Positions 9,850 to 18,545 are shown, numbered from the stretch's first letter. The stretch: 64,000 nt of DNA from Gleimia hominis (GCF_032085515.1 NZ_JASXSX010000001.1:1302001-1366000); one strand, 5' to 3'. Translations and numbers: made by a program. Notes: generated by a model from the letters alone, not told the origin.

Positions 9850-10806
9850 TCACGCGTTACGAAGATCGGTATTAGCCTTGGGGCCATACGTGTCGAAAAG
9901 CAAAGCGGCCGCACCTAAAACCTGACTATCCGCCCCCAGCTGCGCCAGCGCGACCGGTGGCTTCACCATGGGGTGCACCAGGTCCTCCAAACGCTTCTCA
10001 AGAGCGTGAAGCAAATCTGGACCTTCTTTCGAGAGCCCGCCGCCAATCACAATCTGGGCTGGGCCCAACGTGTAGGTGAGTGAAGCGAGGGCTTGCGCGA
10101 AACTGTCTAAACCGCTTTCCACTATCCGGCGGGCACTAGCGTGGCCCTGTTTAGCGAGCGTGAACACTTCGAACGCTCCCGCGTGTTCGTCCAACAAGCC
10201 CGGTTCCATGGCCTGCAGCCTGGTCGCAAAGGCTTTCGCGGAACAGACTTGCTCCAGTTTCTTCAGTTCCGATGGGGCGTTGGGATCGGGAATTAGGGTC
10301 TGCCCAATTTCGCCGCACCACGGATGCGGCGAGTAAAGCTGCCCGGCGCGGATATAGGCGGCGCTTATGCCCGTGCCCACCGCAATGTAGTAGCTATCTT
10401 CAGCTCCAGCGCCGTATCGGAACTCGCCGTATCCTCCGGCGCGGACATCGTGGTGTAAGAGTACGGGGGCCTCTAGCCGCTCTTGCAGTGCGCTGCGGAG
10501 CGGAAAATCGGTCCACCCCAGGTTCGCGGAATAAACGGCCACCCCCGTTTTTTCGTCTACAATTCCGGGGCAGGTAACGGAAACAGCGTCTGCGAGCGGT
10601 TGCTTCTGAACCGAGAGGCTCGTCGTGGGCCGAGCTTGCCACTGGGAGCGGGCTCGGCCCACGAGCTCGACGACGCTGTCGAGCACGGCTGTGCCACCGT
10701 GAGGGGAACGCGCGCTCCACCGCTGGAGGACACGTCCCGTGTTCGTGGCGACCACCGCTTTAATGGTGGTACCGCCAATGTCGATGGCGAGTGCGGGTTG
10801 GGTCAT
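9850..10806 (-). CDS. ROK-family sugar kinase, putative GalNAc/hexosamine kinase
   Basis: A 318-residue ROK protein. The N-terminal phosphate loop reads LAIDIGGTTIKAVV and IVIGGGLSKEGP is the C-terminal ATP-binding segment. It has no DNA-binding domain, so it is an enzyme rather than a ROK repressor. The usual zinc motif CxCGxxGCxE is degenerate: only the first part, HPWCGEIGQ, is recognisable. The start overlaps the upstream SIS gene stop as TAATG, indicating translational coupling. Context suggests phosphorylation of GalNAc at O6 after the GH112 enzyme releases it; that substrate is inference, and glucose, ManNAc or galactosamine are not excluded. Confidence 0.85.
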   Translation of the reverse strand: MTQPALAIDIGGTTIKAVVATNTGRVLQRWSARSPHGGTAVLDSVVELVGRARSQWQARPTTSLSVQKQPLADAVSVTCPGIVDEKTGVAVYSANLGWTDFPLRSALQERLEAPVLLHHDVRAGGYGEFRYGAGAEDSYYIAVGTGISAAYIRAGQLYSPHPWCGEIGQTLIPDPNAPSELKKLEQVCSAKAFATRLQAMEPGLLDEHAGAFEVFTLAKQGHASARRIVESGLDSFAQALASLTYTLGPAQIVIGGGLSKEGPDLLHALEKRLEDLVHPMVKPPVALAQLGADSQVLGAAALLFDTYGPKANTDLRNA

Positions 10807-11687
10807 TACTCGTCGTCCGAGAGGATAACGGAGCGTGTCAGGTGCCGCGGTGTGTCTGGGTTCAACCCGCGGTTTTCCGCACGAGCAACGGCTACGCGCT
10901 GAGCCAAAACCAGGTGGGACAGCGGGTTCCACTCAGAGGTAACCATTTCGGCTCCCGTTTGCTCCACCTGCTTGTCGAGGCCAGCGGGGACCTCACCAAA
11001 CACCCACACGAGGCGTCCGGGTTGGGCAATCGAGATGGGGCCGTGCCGGTATTCCATAGCGGAGTAAGCTTCGGTCCAGGACTGCGAGGCTTCGCGGCAC
11101 TTCAACGCGGCTTCATTAGCGATCCCGATGGTCCAGCCCATGCCGAGGAACGTGATTTGGTCCGCTTCTACCCACCGCTGGGGGATTTCAGCTTCGAGGG
11201 CTTTGCGGCAGTCTTCTGCAGCGGCTTTAACGTCGAAGTCGAGTGAAGACAGGAGCCATGCCAAAGCGGTGGTGGCGAAACGGGTTTGGACAACCGATTC
11301 CTCATCCGCTTCTTCGAATACGATCTCGGAATCTACATATGGGCTGGCGGGGCCGCCCGCAACTGCGGTAATCAAGATCGCGTGGATGTCGTTTTCGTGA
11401 CAGTGCTTGGCCAGTTCAACGATCTCGCTGGTGGTTCCGGAGCGGGAAAGCAGAATTAGCGCGTCGTAATCGTAGAAGTCAGGGAACTCTGTGGCCGTGT
11501 ACGCGTCAGAGACTGCGTTGCAGTTTAGCTGACGGTAGCGGCAGTACGCCTGCGCCATGAACCAGGAAGTTCCGCAGCCGATTACTGCTACTTTTTTATC
11601 GTTGTCGGGGAGGGCGTCAGTGGGGCGCGTGGATAGTTTCAGCCACAAATCCGGCTGGCTCATGATCTCGTCTACAGTCAGTGACAT
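10806..11687 (-). CDS. SIS-domain sugar-phosphate isomerase/deaminase (AgaS-like)
   Basis: A 293-residue protein with two SIS folds, like the isomerase half of GlmS. The first has VIGCGTSWFMAQA and LLSRSGTTSE (phosphosugar-binding Ser/Thr cluster); the second has LGMGWTIGIANEAALKCRE and YSAMEYRHGP. In this operon it best fits AgaS-type galactosamine-6-phosphate deaminase/isomerase, giving tagatose 6-phosphate and ammonia. First gene of the leftward operon, with AGGAG upstream of its ATG, and divergent from the DeoR gene across a repeat-containing intergenic region. It is shorter than E. coli AgaS. Fructosamine-6-P deglycase activity is a possible alternative. Confidence 0.83.
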   Translation of the reverse strand: MSLTVDEIMSQPDLWLKLSTRPTDALPDNDKKVAVIGCGTSWFMAQAYCRYRQLNCNAVSDAYTATEFPDFYDYDALILLSRSGTTSEIVELAKHCHENDIHAILITAVAGGPASPYVDSEIVFEEADEESVVQTRFATTALAWLLSSLDFDVKAAAEDCRKALEAEIPQRWVEADQITFLGMGWTIGIANEAALKCREASQSWTEAYSAMEYRHGPISIAQPGRLVWVFGEVPAGLDKQVEQTGAEMVTSEWNPLSHLVLAQRVAVARAENRGLNPDTPRHLTRSVILSDDE

Positions 11688-11711
11688 GGTTACTCCTTCG
11701 TTTATTCGAAT

Positions 11712-11740
11712 GATTGCGAACGATTAGTTATGATTAGTGT
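11712..11740. promoter_or_regulatory. Putative DeoR operator, GATT repeats at 10-base spacing (left)
   Basis: GATTGCG, GATTAG and GATTAG begin at 11712, 11722 and 11732, one helical turn apart, directly upstream of the SIS gene. DeoR/AgaR-type repressors typically bind such direct repeats. The same GATTG/GATTA elements recur before the deoR gene and before the substrate-binding protein gene. Confidence 0.55.
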
Positions 11741-11835
11741 AACGCAAAATCAATCACAACGTGCGTGTGAACTTGTTTTTGAAGGCGAAGATGTCAAGAG
11801 TTGTGGTTGTAGTTAGCGAAAACAATCGTAATAAT

Positions 11836-11860
11836 GATTGCGATCAGATTGTTTGATTGG
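11836..11860. promoter_or_regulatory. Putative DeoR operator near the deoR start (right)
   Basis: GATTGCGATC, GATTG and GATTGG occur at 11836, 11847 and 11855, just before the deoR ATG at 11876. Binding here would give autoregulation. The spacing is less regular than at the left site. Confidence 0.5.
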
Positions 11861-11875
11861 AGAAATGGGGGCGGT

Positions 11876-12667
11876 ATGAATCAGCATGACCGTCAAATGC
11901 GCATTGTGAACCTGGTCGTTGAACGCGGTTCTGCCACGGTTGATGAACTCGTGGACGCACTGGGGGTTTCCCCCGCAACCGTGCGCCGGGACCTGCACGT
12001 ACTAGATAACCAGCAGCTGTTGCAACGCGTCAGAGGAGGGGCACGAGCCGAAACCGGGGCGGAAGTGGACGTGCCGCTGCGCTACCGAGAATTGCGTGAG
12101 GGCGACGAGAAACACGCGATTGCGCGCGCGATTGCGCAAAAGCTTAAACCCGGAGAAGTGATCGCCCTCAACGGAGGGACTACGGCTGCTGCGATTGCCG
12201 CCGAGATTGGGCGAACGTTTTGCAATAACCAACGGGTCGACGCGACCCCGCTCACCGTGGTGACTAACGCCGTGAATATTGCCAACGACCTCACCATGCG
12301 CCCTTCGATCCGCGTTGTCGTTACCGGCGGGGTGGCGCGGTCGCGCTCTTACGAGCTGATTGGGCCACTCGCCGAACACGCCCTAGCGCAATACGGGGTG
12401 GACACCCTCTACTTAGGGGTCACGGCTATCAACTTTATGGCGCGTGCCTTCTACACCCACAATGAGGGGGAGGCGATGACTAACGCGGCCCTGGTTAAGA
12501 TCGCGCAACGCGTGGTGGTGGTTGCTGACCACACGAAGATGCATCAGTCGGCGTTCGCAAAAATCTGTGATTTCGACGCGGTAGACGAGTTGATTACAGA
12601 CCGGGGGGCAGACCCAGAAAGCTGCCGGGAACTAGAGGAAAGTGGAATCAAGGTGACGGTCGTTTAG
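11876..12667 (+). CDS. DeoR-family transcriptional regulator of the GNB locus
   Basis: A 263-residue repressor. Its N-terminal DeoR helix-turn-helix is plain (ERGSATVDELVDALG followed by SPATVRRDLHVLDNQ), and the C-terminal sugar-phosphate sensor domain has NGGTTAAAIA, VVTGGVARS and VVADHTKMHQSAF. Such proteins usually respond to phosphorylated sugars, here plausibly an amino-sugar or tagatose phosphate. I start at the ATG at 11876 (MNQHDRQMR), after a G-rich ribosome site; an earlier in-frame ATG at 11834 lies inside the operator-like repeats. It is divergent from the catabolic operon and immediately upstream of the GH112 gene, so it probably controls both. Confidence 0.9.
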   Translation: MNQHDRQMRIVNLVVERGSATVDELVDALGVSPATVRRDLHVLDNQQLLQRVRGGARAETGAEVDVPLRYRELREGDEKHAIARAIAQKLKPGEVIALNGGTTAAAIAAEIGRTFCNNQRVDATPLTVVTNAVNIANDLTMRPSIRVVVTGGVARSRSYELIGPLAEHALAQYGVDTLYLGVTAINFMARAFYTHNEGEAMTNAALVKIAQRVVVVADHTKMHQSAFAKICDFDAVDELITDRGADPESCRELEESGIKVTVV

Positions 12668-12720
12668 GTGACCAGAGCCTCAATGAACTGAAAAAACGCC
12701 CGCGGGCGAGAGGAGAGAAA

Positions 12721-14970
12721 ATGAGCCAAGGACGTCTTACCCTACCGATCGAAACCGGAATCGACGAGCAAATTCGCGAACTCGCGCAGCGGTTACAACC
12801 CGACGCAGTCCGAAACTCTGATGGGACGGAACTACCAGAAATCGCCCATGAACTCGTAGACAAGGTCTATTCAACGTACTTCCCGGCCCGTGGTGACAAC
12901 GAGTGGGCCGATAAGCTCCCTGGGCAGCGTGTGTGCCAGTACCTCATGTCAGAACCGGTTACGGCGCAGACGAGCGAGCCCCTCAAGATAGACGTAATGG
13001 AGGGGTACTTTGCCTGGCAATTTGCCCCGGATCTGGACTGTGACCGGGCGAAATACTGGCAGGTTATTGACCGCACAACAGGGCAAACTCTGCCTGTGGA
13101 CGCGTGGTCGCTCGACCCCAGTGAAGTGCAGTACCCGGACGCAGCGAAGTTGGCTGCCAAACCCGGTCCGAAAGATTCGGAGTCGAAGTCCGCGATTGTG
13201 ACGATCCACAAGCCGCAGCGGTACCACGTGTACACGGTGAACTTCCTGGCGCGGCAAATCTGGGATTCCACGCAGATGTACAACTACCTCACGAACGATT
13301 GGGCGTTGGACCCGAAGCGGCGTCGGGACCGCACGTACGACGTCGAATACCCGCAGGTGTGGGCACACGTGAAGGAGTCGCTTGCGCAGTGGTTGGACGC
13401 TCATCCCGAGGTGGACGTGGTGCGTTTCACCACTTTCTTCTACCACTTCACGCTCGTGTTCGATGATCGTGCGCGCGAGCGGTACGTGGATTGGTTCGGT
13501 TATTCCGCGAGCGTGTCTATTCCCGCGCTGGAGGCGTTTGAACAGCGGTACGGTTACGCGTTAACCCCGGAGGATTTTGTTGACGCCGGTTTTTACAACT
13601 CGCCTTTCCGCATTCCGTCTGCGCACTACCGCGATTGGATGGAGTTCACGGGGCAGCGAGTGCGGGAAAAAACTGCGCAGCTGGTGAAGATGGTGCATGC
13701 CCAGGGGAAGGAAGCGATGATGTTCCTGGGTGACAACTGGATTGGGACTGAGCCGTACAGCGAGGATTTTGAGCAGGTCGGTTTGGACGCTGTGGTTGGT
13801 TCCGTGGGGAACGCTGCGACCTGCCGGATGATCAGCGATATTCCCGGGGTGCGTTACCGGGAAGGGCGGTTGCTTCCGTACTTTTTCCCAGATGTTTTTA
13901 ACGATGAGGGAGATCCAGTGGGGGAGGCGCGCGCTAGTTGGCGAGCTGCTCGGCGCGCGATTATCCGTAAGCCACTGGAGCGGATTGGATACGGCGGATA
14001 CCTTTCGCTCGCCCTGAAATACCCGAAATTCGTGGACGAGGTGGAGCGGATTGTCACGCAGTTCCGCCAGCTTCACGACAAGACAGGTGGGCGCGCTCCG
14101 GCGGCTTCGCGCGTGCGCGTTGGCGTGTTGAATGCGTGGGGGAGTTTGCGTTCTTGGCAGACCCACATGGTTGCGCACGCGCTGCCGTATCGGCGCACAG
14201 ATGCGTACGTGGGGGTTATTGAGGCGCTGGCAGGTTTGCCGTTTGACGTGCGTTTCGTTTCTTTCGACGAGGTGAAGGCCGGGGCGTTGCAGGACTTGGA
14301 CGTGATTATTAACGCGGGGTCTGCGGGCACGGCGTTCAGCGGTGGTGAGTACTGGGCGGATCCGGACCTGCTGACACGCGTGCGCGAGTTTGTGGCGCGT
14401 GGCGGCGGATTCATTGGGGTGGGGGAGCCGTCTGCGCTTCCGGAGTCTCAGACCCGCACGTGCGGGAACGTGTTTGCCCTCGATGACGTGTTGGGCTTGG
14501 ATATTGAACGCGATTTCGGCTTGTCACGCCACTTGTACACGCAGGTTACCGCGGATCATTTCGTCACTCGTGATCTGACTGAACGTTTCGATGCGGGGCC
14601 CGCTGTGGAGGGAGTTTTTGCTACTCGCGGTGGAGCTGAGGTGTTGGATAGTCCCGAGGGAGGCGTGTCTCTCGCGGTGCATGAGTACGGTGCTGGTCGA
14701 GCTGTGTACTTTAGCGGTTTGCCGTATTCGGTTACGAATGCGCGGTTGCTGCATCGGGCGTTGTATTGGGCCGGTGGCTGTGAGGAGGCCTTTGAACGCG
14801 ATTGGACCTGTGACAATCCTGCGATTGAGGTTGCCTACTATCCGAACGTGTCCTTGCTCGCTGTTTCGAACATTACCGATCAGCCGCAAGAGGGGGTTAT
14901 CCACGGTGAGGGGAAGACGCTTTCGGTGCAGCTTGGGGCCGACGACCTAGTTTGGCTGGAATGTGAGTGA
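12721..14970 (+). CDS. GH112 galacto-N-biose/lacto-N-biose phosphorylase
   Basis: A 749-residue phosphorylase, the size of the Bifidobacterium longum enzyme, with strong resemblance throughout: RNSDGTELPE, VVRFTTFFYHFTLVFDD, KEAMMFLGDNWIGTEPY, PYFFPDVF and GYGGYLSLA. Asp338 in FLGD fits the catalytic acid of the family. It splits Gal-beta-1,3-GalNAc or -GlcNAc with phosphate into Gal-1-phosphate and the N-acetylhexosamine in the cytoplasm. GAGGAGAG precedes the ATG. The neighbouring GH101 enzyme and the galactosamine-type catabolic genes make galacto-N-biose the likely natural substrate; substrate preference cannot be read from sequence here. Confidence 0.95.
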   Translation: MSQGRLTLPIETGIDEQIRELAQRLQPDAVRNSDGTELPEIAHELVDKVYSTYFPARGDNEWADKLPGQRVCQYLMSEPVTAQTSEPLKIDVMEGYFAWQFAPDLDCDRAKYWQVIDRTTGQTLPVDAWSLDPSEVQYPDAAKLAAKPGPKDSESKSAIVTIHKPQRYHVYTVNFLARQIWDSTQMYNYLTNDWALDPKRRRDRTYDVEYPQVWAHVKESLAQWLDAHPEVDVVRFTTFFYHFTLVFDDRARERYVDWFGYSASVSIPALEAFEQRYGYALTPEDFVDAGFYNSPFRIPSAHYRDWMEFTGQRVREKTAQLVKMVHAQGKEAMMFLGDNWIGTEPYSEDFEQVGLDAVVGSVGNAATCRMISDIPGVRYREGRLLPYFFPDVFNDEGDPVGEARASWRAARRAIIRKPLERIGYGGYLSLALKYPKFVDEVERIVTQFRQLHDKTGGRAPAASRVRVGVLNAWGSLRSWQTHMVAHALPYRRTDAYVGVIEALAGLPFDVRFVSFDEVKAGALQDLDVIINAGSAGTAFSGGEYWADPDLLTRVREFVARGGGFIGVGEPSALPESQTRTCGNVFALDDVLGLDIERDFGLSRHLYTQVTADHFVTRDLTERFDAGPAVEGVFATRGGAEVLDSPEGGVSLAVHEYGAGRAVYFSGLPYSVTNARLLHRALYWAGGCEEAFERDWTCDNPAIEVAYYPNVSLLAVSNITDQPQEGVIHGEGKTLSVQLGADDLVWLECE

Positions 14971-14982
14971 TAGCAAGCCCCT

Positions 14983-15047
14983 GATCGCGATGATTAATGA
15001 TGCTCAAAGATTGATTGATCGTGATTGGTTTGCTATTCTTTGATTGG
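14983..15047. promoter_or_regulatory. Putative promoter/operator of the ABC importer
   Basis: GATC/GATT elements cluster at 14983, 14992, 15009, 15013, 15023 and 15042. Two are exactly 10 bases apart and the last is two turns further on. They resemble those flanking the deoR gene. This suggests the importer has its own DeoR-controlled promoter downstream of the GH112 gene. TGCTATTCT (15031-15039) is a possible -10 region. Confidence 0.5.
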
Positions 15048-15093
15048 TAGCTGGGAGCCAAAGATGGCTTTCACCCATTACCTGGAGGTAAAG

Positions 15094-16416
15094 ATGAGTA
15101 AGAGCATGAGGACGTGCTCCGGATTGATCGCCATGGCGGCAGTCGCGGCCCTAGGGCTGGGAGCGTGCAGCAGTGGTGGCAATAGCGGAGATGAAGCCAA
15201 GCCGGCTAAATCCGGTGAAAAAGTTGAGATCAACTACATGCACCGCCTGCCCGACGGTGACGACATGACGAAGGTGAATGACGTCGTCAAGAAGTGGAAC
15301 GACGCGCACCCGGACATTCGGGTCAAGGCCGAGAAGTGGCAGGGCCAAGCAACCGAGATGATCAAGAAGCTCGAGACCGACGTTAAGGCCGATAACGCGC
15401 CTTGCTTGGCACAGGTTGGCTACAGTGAAACTCCGGAACTGTACACCAAGGGTTTGCTGAAGGACGTCACTGAAGAAGCGAATAAGTACAAAGACAAGTT
15501 CGCTGAAGGCGCGTTCAACATGATGAAGGTAGGCGACAAGGTTGTTGGCCTGCCACAGGATACGGGTCCGCTCGTGTACTACTACAACGCGGATGAGTTC
15601 AAGAAGCTCGGCATCGAGGTGCCGACTACACTGGATGAGTTCAAGGAAGCTGCTAAGAAAGCGGCTGAGCAGGATAAGTACATCGCTGCGTTTGAGCCCG
15701 ATGAGGCCTTGAACTTCTTCGCTGGCCAGGCGGCTGCTGCGGGCGACACCTGGTACTCCGTTGATGGTGACAAGTGGAAAGTTGACACAACTGGTGAGGG
15801 TGCAAAGACTGTAGCTGACTTCTGGCAGTCCATGCTCGATGACAAGTCTGTGCTCGTGATGAACCGGTGGGATGACAGCTTCAAGAACTCACTGACGTCG
15901 AACAAGCTGATCGGTACCATTGGCGCTGCGTGGGAAGCTGCGTTGCTAGCCGGTGACATGGAGGGTACTGACAATGAGGGCAACTGGATGGTTACGCAAC
16001 TACCGGATTACGGTGAGGGCGTAATGTCGGGCCCCGATGGTGGTTCTGGCATTGGCGTGACGAAGAACTGTGATCACCCTGCGGAAGCGATGGAGTTCGC
16101 TGCATGGTTCAACACTCAGATTGAGCCACTGGTTTCTCAGGGCCTGGTGGTAGCCGCAACCGGGGACGTGAAGACCCCCGAGGGGCTGTCGAAGTTCTTT
16201 AGTGGTCAAGATGTGTACGCAATACTATCGACGGCTAATGAGGTAATGTCGAAGGACTTCGCTTACATTCCTGGTTTCAGCGCGGTTGGTCCAGAGATGA
16301 TCACCGCTGCTGACGCAGCTGGGAAGGGCGAGAAGAAGGTAGCCGATATCTTCACTGCAGCTCAGGATGCGTCTGTGAAGGCGCTCAAGAACTTGCAGCT
16401 ACCGGTTGCTGAATAG
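15094..16416 (+). CDS. Sugar ABC transporter substrate-binding lipoprotein
   Basis: A 440-residue family 1 solute-binding protein. The signal peptide ends in the lipobox LGLGAC followed by a Ser/Gly-rich linker, so it is lipid-anchored outside the membrane. VEINYMHRLPDGDD and the segments GLPQDTGPLVYYYNADEF and GTIGAAWEAALLAGD are typical of oligosaccharide binders. Start chosen at ATG 15094 because GGAGGT lies 5 bases upstream; an open frame extends to 15025. Followed by two permease genes, with the GH112 gene just upstream, so it probably captures galacto-N-biose like the bifidobacterial GNB/LNB-binding protein. Confidence 0.92.
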   Translation: MSKSMRTCSGLIAMAAVAALGLGACSSGGNSGDEAKPAKSGEKVEINYMHRLPDGDDMTKVNDVVKKWNDAHPDIRVKAEKWQGQATEMIKKLETDVKADNAPCLAQVGYSETPELYTKGLLKDVTEEANKYKDKFAEGAFNMMKVGDKVVGLPQDTGPLVYYYNADEFKKLGIEVPTTLDEFKEAAKKAAEQDKYIAAFEPDEALNFFAGQAAAAGDTWYSVDGDKWKVDTTGEGAKTVADFWQSMLDDKSVLVMNRWDDSFKNSLTSNKLIGTIGAAWEAALLAGDMEGTDNEGNWMVTQLPDYGEGVMSGPDGGSGIGVTKNCDHPAEAMEFAAWFNTQIEPLVSQGLVVAATGDVKTPEGLSKFFSGQDVYAILSTANEVMSKDFAYIPGFSAVGPEMITAADAAGKGEKKVADIFTAAQDASVKALKNLQLPVAE

Positions 16417-16503
16417 TTCGACACGTAAAACAGTGGTGGGGGAGCTCATCCTCCCCCGCCACTGAACCGCCCATGTAACGCAATGACGCGAAGAGGATTG
16501 CAC

Positions 16504-17490
16504 ATGACTACGTCCGCATCGGTAGGTACGCGTGCGCGCCGATCATCCGTATCTACAGCACAGCAGAAAAAGAATAAACGTAAGCATCGGCCCAGTAAAA
16601 GAGACGCACGAGTAGGTCTGGCGTTCGTAGCTCCATTCGCTATCGGGTTCGTGCTAGTTTTCCTGATTCCAATTGCCGTTTCGATCTATATCAGTTTCTT
16701 CCGCACGGTAACTGAAGGCGGTGACCTGTATGGCACGGGTGAGTCCGTCCAACAGTTCGTTGGTTTAATGAACTACGAGTACGTGGTGACGAGCCCACAG
16801 TTCTGGCGGGGAATCTTGCGGGTTTTCATTTACACGTGTTTCCAAGTGCCCGTCATGATTATCGCGGCACTCGCGTTAGCGTTAGCGTTGGATTCCTTCC
16901 TGGTTCGACACGTTACTATTTACCGCCTTGGCTACTTCCTTCCGTTTGCGATTCCGGGGATCGTAGCTGCAATGATTTGGCTGTACCTGTATTCGCCAGA
17001 GCTTTCTCCAATCGTTAAGGGTCTTGCCGCTTTAGGTTTGAACGTTGATTTCCTCAATCAGAATATTATTTTGGCTTCTATGGCAAATATGACCACGTGG
17101 ACTTACACGGGTTATAACATGCTTATTTTCTTAGCGGCATTGCAGGCGATTCCAAAAGATTTGTCTGAGGCAGCCCGCATTGACGGGGCAAGCGGTTGGC
17201 AGATTGTTACGCGGATTAAGATCCCGATGGTGCGCGGTGCTGCACTGCTGGCGGTGCTGCTGTCGATCGTTGGGACTATTCAGCTGTTTAACGAACCTAC
17301 CGTGTTGGCGGCGTCGCAAACGTGGATGGGTAAGGACTACACGCCGATGATGATGGCGTACAACACGATGATGGGGACGATCAGCCCGTCGGGGGATGGG
17401 CCGGCATCCGCTATTTCTATTGTGATGGCCGCGATCGCGGGGGTGCTCGCGGTGGTTTACGCGGTGGCGTCAGAGAAAGTAGCCAAGTGA
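16504..17490 (+). CDS. Sugar ABC transporter permease (MalF type)
   Basis: A 328-residue inner-membrane permease with about six helices after a Lys/Arg-rich cytoplasmic N-terminus. The EAA loop that contacts the ATPase is clear: LSEAARIDGASGWQIVTRIKIP. AGAGGA lies before ATG 16504, favouring this over the ATG at 16483. It pairs with the next permease and the upstream binding protein. No ATPase gene is present, as is common for actinobacterial sugar importers that share an MsiK-type ATPase encoded elsewhere. Confidence 0.93.
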   Translation: MTTSASVGTRARRSSVSTAQQKKNKRKHRPSKRDARVGLAFVAPFAIGFVLVFLIPIAVSIYISFFRTVTEGGDLYGTGESVQQFVGLMNYEYVVTSPQFWRGILRVFIYTCFQVPVMIIAALALALALDSFLVRHVTIYRLGYFLPFAIPGIVAAMIWLYLYSPELSPIVKGLAALGLNVDFLNQNIILASMANMTTWTYTGYNMLIFLAALQAIPKDLSEAARIDGASGWQIVTRIKIPMVRGAALLAVLLSIVGTIQLFNEPTVLAASQTWMGKDYTPMMMAYNTMMGTISPSGDGPASAISIVMAAIAGVLAVVYAVASEKVAK

Positions 17491-18422
17491 TGAAGCAGAT
17501 GACGAAGACATTGTTTGGGAAAGCACGGTGGAAGAAGACGGACCACGTGGTGGATGAGCCGCCTCCATCACTGCGGCCGAAGAAGGTTACGAAAGTGATC
17601 ACGGCCGTAGTACTCACCGTGGTGCTAATCTACTTCTTGTTCCCCATTTACTGGGTGATAGTGGCGGCCACGAAGTCGAACCTAGAACTGGTTTCTACTA
17701 ACGGCATCTGGTTCGCTTCTAACCTGAGTGAATTGCCAGGGGCAATCGCCGCTAACTACGCGCGCCTCATGGGGTGGACGCAAGGACTGTTCTGGCGGTG
17801 GATTGCGAACTCACTGTTCTACTCCACGGCAGCGGGCGTAATCGGTACGTTGCTCTCGGTTATGGCAGGGTACTCGCTGGCTAAGTTCAAGTACCGGGGC
17901 CGCAACTTCATCCTCGGGATGATCATGAGTGGTCTGCTGATGCCAGTTGCGTTGCTGACGATTCCGATGTACATCGTGTTCCACGGGATTGGGCTTACAA
18001 ACACGATGGCGTCGATCATCATTCCGTCTTGTATCTCGCCGTTTGGTGTTTTCTTGGGACGGGTTTATGCGCAAAGCTCAGTGCCTACGGAGTTGATTGA
18101 GGCTGCGCGGATTGATGGGGCCAGTGAAGCGCGGATCTTCTTCACTATTGTCTTGAGGCTGTTGGCGCCCGCGATGGTGACGATCTTCTTGTTCATCTTT
18201 GTTGCCACGTGGAATAACTTCTTGCTGCCATTGATGATGGTTTCCAGCGCCGAGATTCAACCGGTAACACTTGGGCTGTACGGCATGATGAGTTACTTTA
18301 ACCCAGAGAAGGGAGCGGTAATGATGGGTGCTCTGTTTGGTGTCTTACCGTTGATCGTTATCTTCCTCGGATTGCAAAAGTACTGGCAGGCCGGGCTGGC
18401 AGCCGGATCGGTTAAACAGTAG
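17490..18422 (+). CDS. Sugar ABC transporter permease (MalG type)
   Basis: A 310-residue second permease with about six helices and the EAA loop ELIEAARIDGASEARIFFTI. It overlaps the preceding gene stop (GTGATGA), so either GTG 17487 or ATG 17490 starts it; the two genes are translationally coupled. Last gene of the importer operon. The C-terminus ends in QKYWQAGLAAGSVKQ, normal for the MalG group. Confidence 0.93.
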   Translation: MKQMTKTLFGKARWKKTDHVVDEPPPSLRPKKVTKVITAVVLTVVLIYFLFPIYWVIVAATKSNLELVSTNGIWFASNLSELPGAIAANYARLMGWTQGLFWRWIANSLFYSTAAGVIGTLLSVMAGYSLAKFKYRGRNFILGMIMSGLLMPVALLTIPMYIVFHGIGLTNTMASIIIPSCISPFGVFLGRVYAQSSVPTELIEAARIDGASEARIFFTIVLRLLAPAMVTIFLFIFVATWNNFLLPLMMVSSAEIQPVTLGLYGMMSYFNPEKGAVMMGALFGVLPLIVIFLGLQKYWQAGLAAGSVKQ

Positions 18423-18464
18423 CCGCGGGTTTGATGCTTGGCACTGTTTTGCCGCTCGACGCGG

Positions 18465-18545
18465 GCTTGACGCTTGAAGCAAGCTTGTCGCTAGGAGCTG
18501 GCTTGTTGCTTGAAGCAAGCTTGTCGCTAGGAGCGGGCTTGCTAC
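18465..18545. repeat. 36-base tandem repeat after the importer operon
   Basis: Two complete copies (18465-18500 and 18501-18536) of a unit containing GCTTGAAGCAAGCTTGTCG plus a partial third. Only four bases differ between the two full copies. It lies in the 410-base gap 18423-18832, which otherwise holds only the terminator at 18592 and no recognisable gene. Confidence 0.85.

Noticed and set aside
10806..11687. SIS gene as a glucosamine-6-P synthase fragment
   Set aside because: There is no trace of the glutaminase domain upstream, the frame has its own ribosome site, and the gene sits first in a coherent catabolic operon.
12721..14970. Sign of a GH112 start shift or frameshift
   Set aside because: The 749 residues align from the start (RLTLP) to the end with the expected family motifs; the gene is intact.
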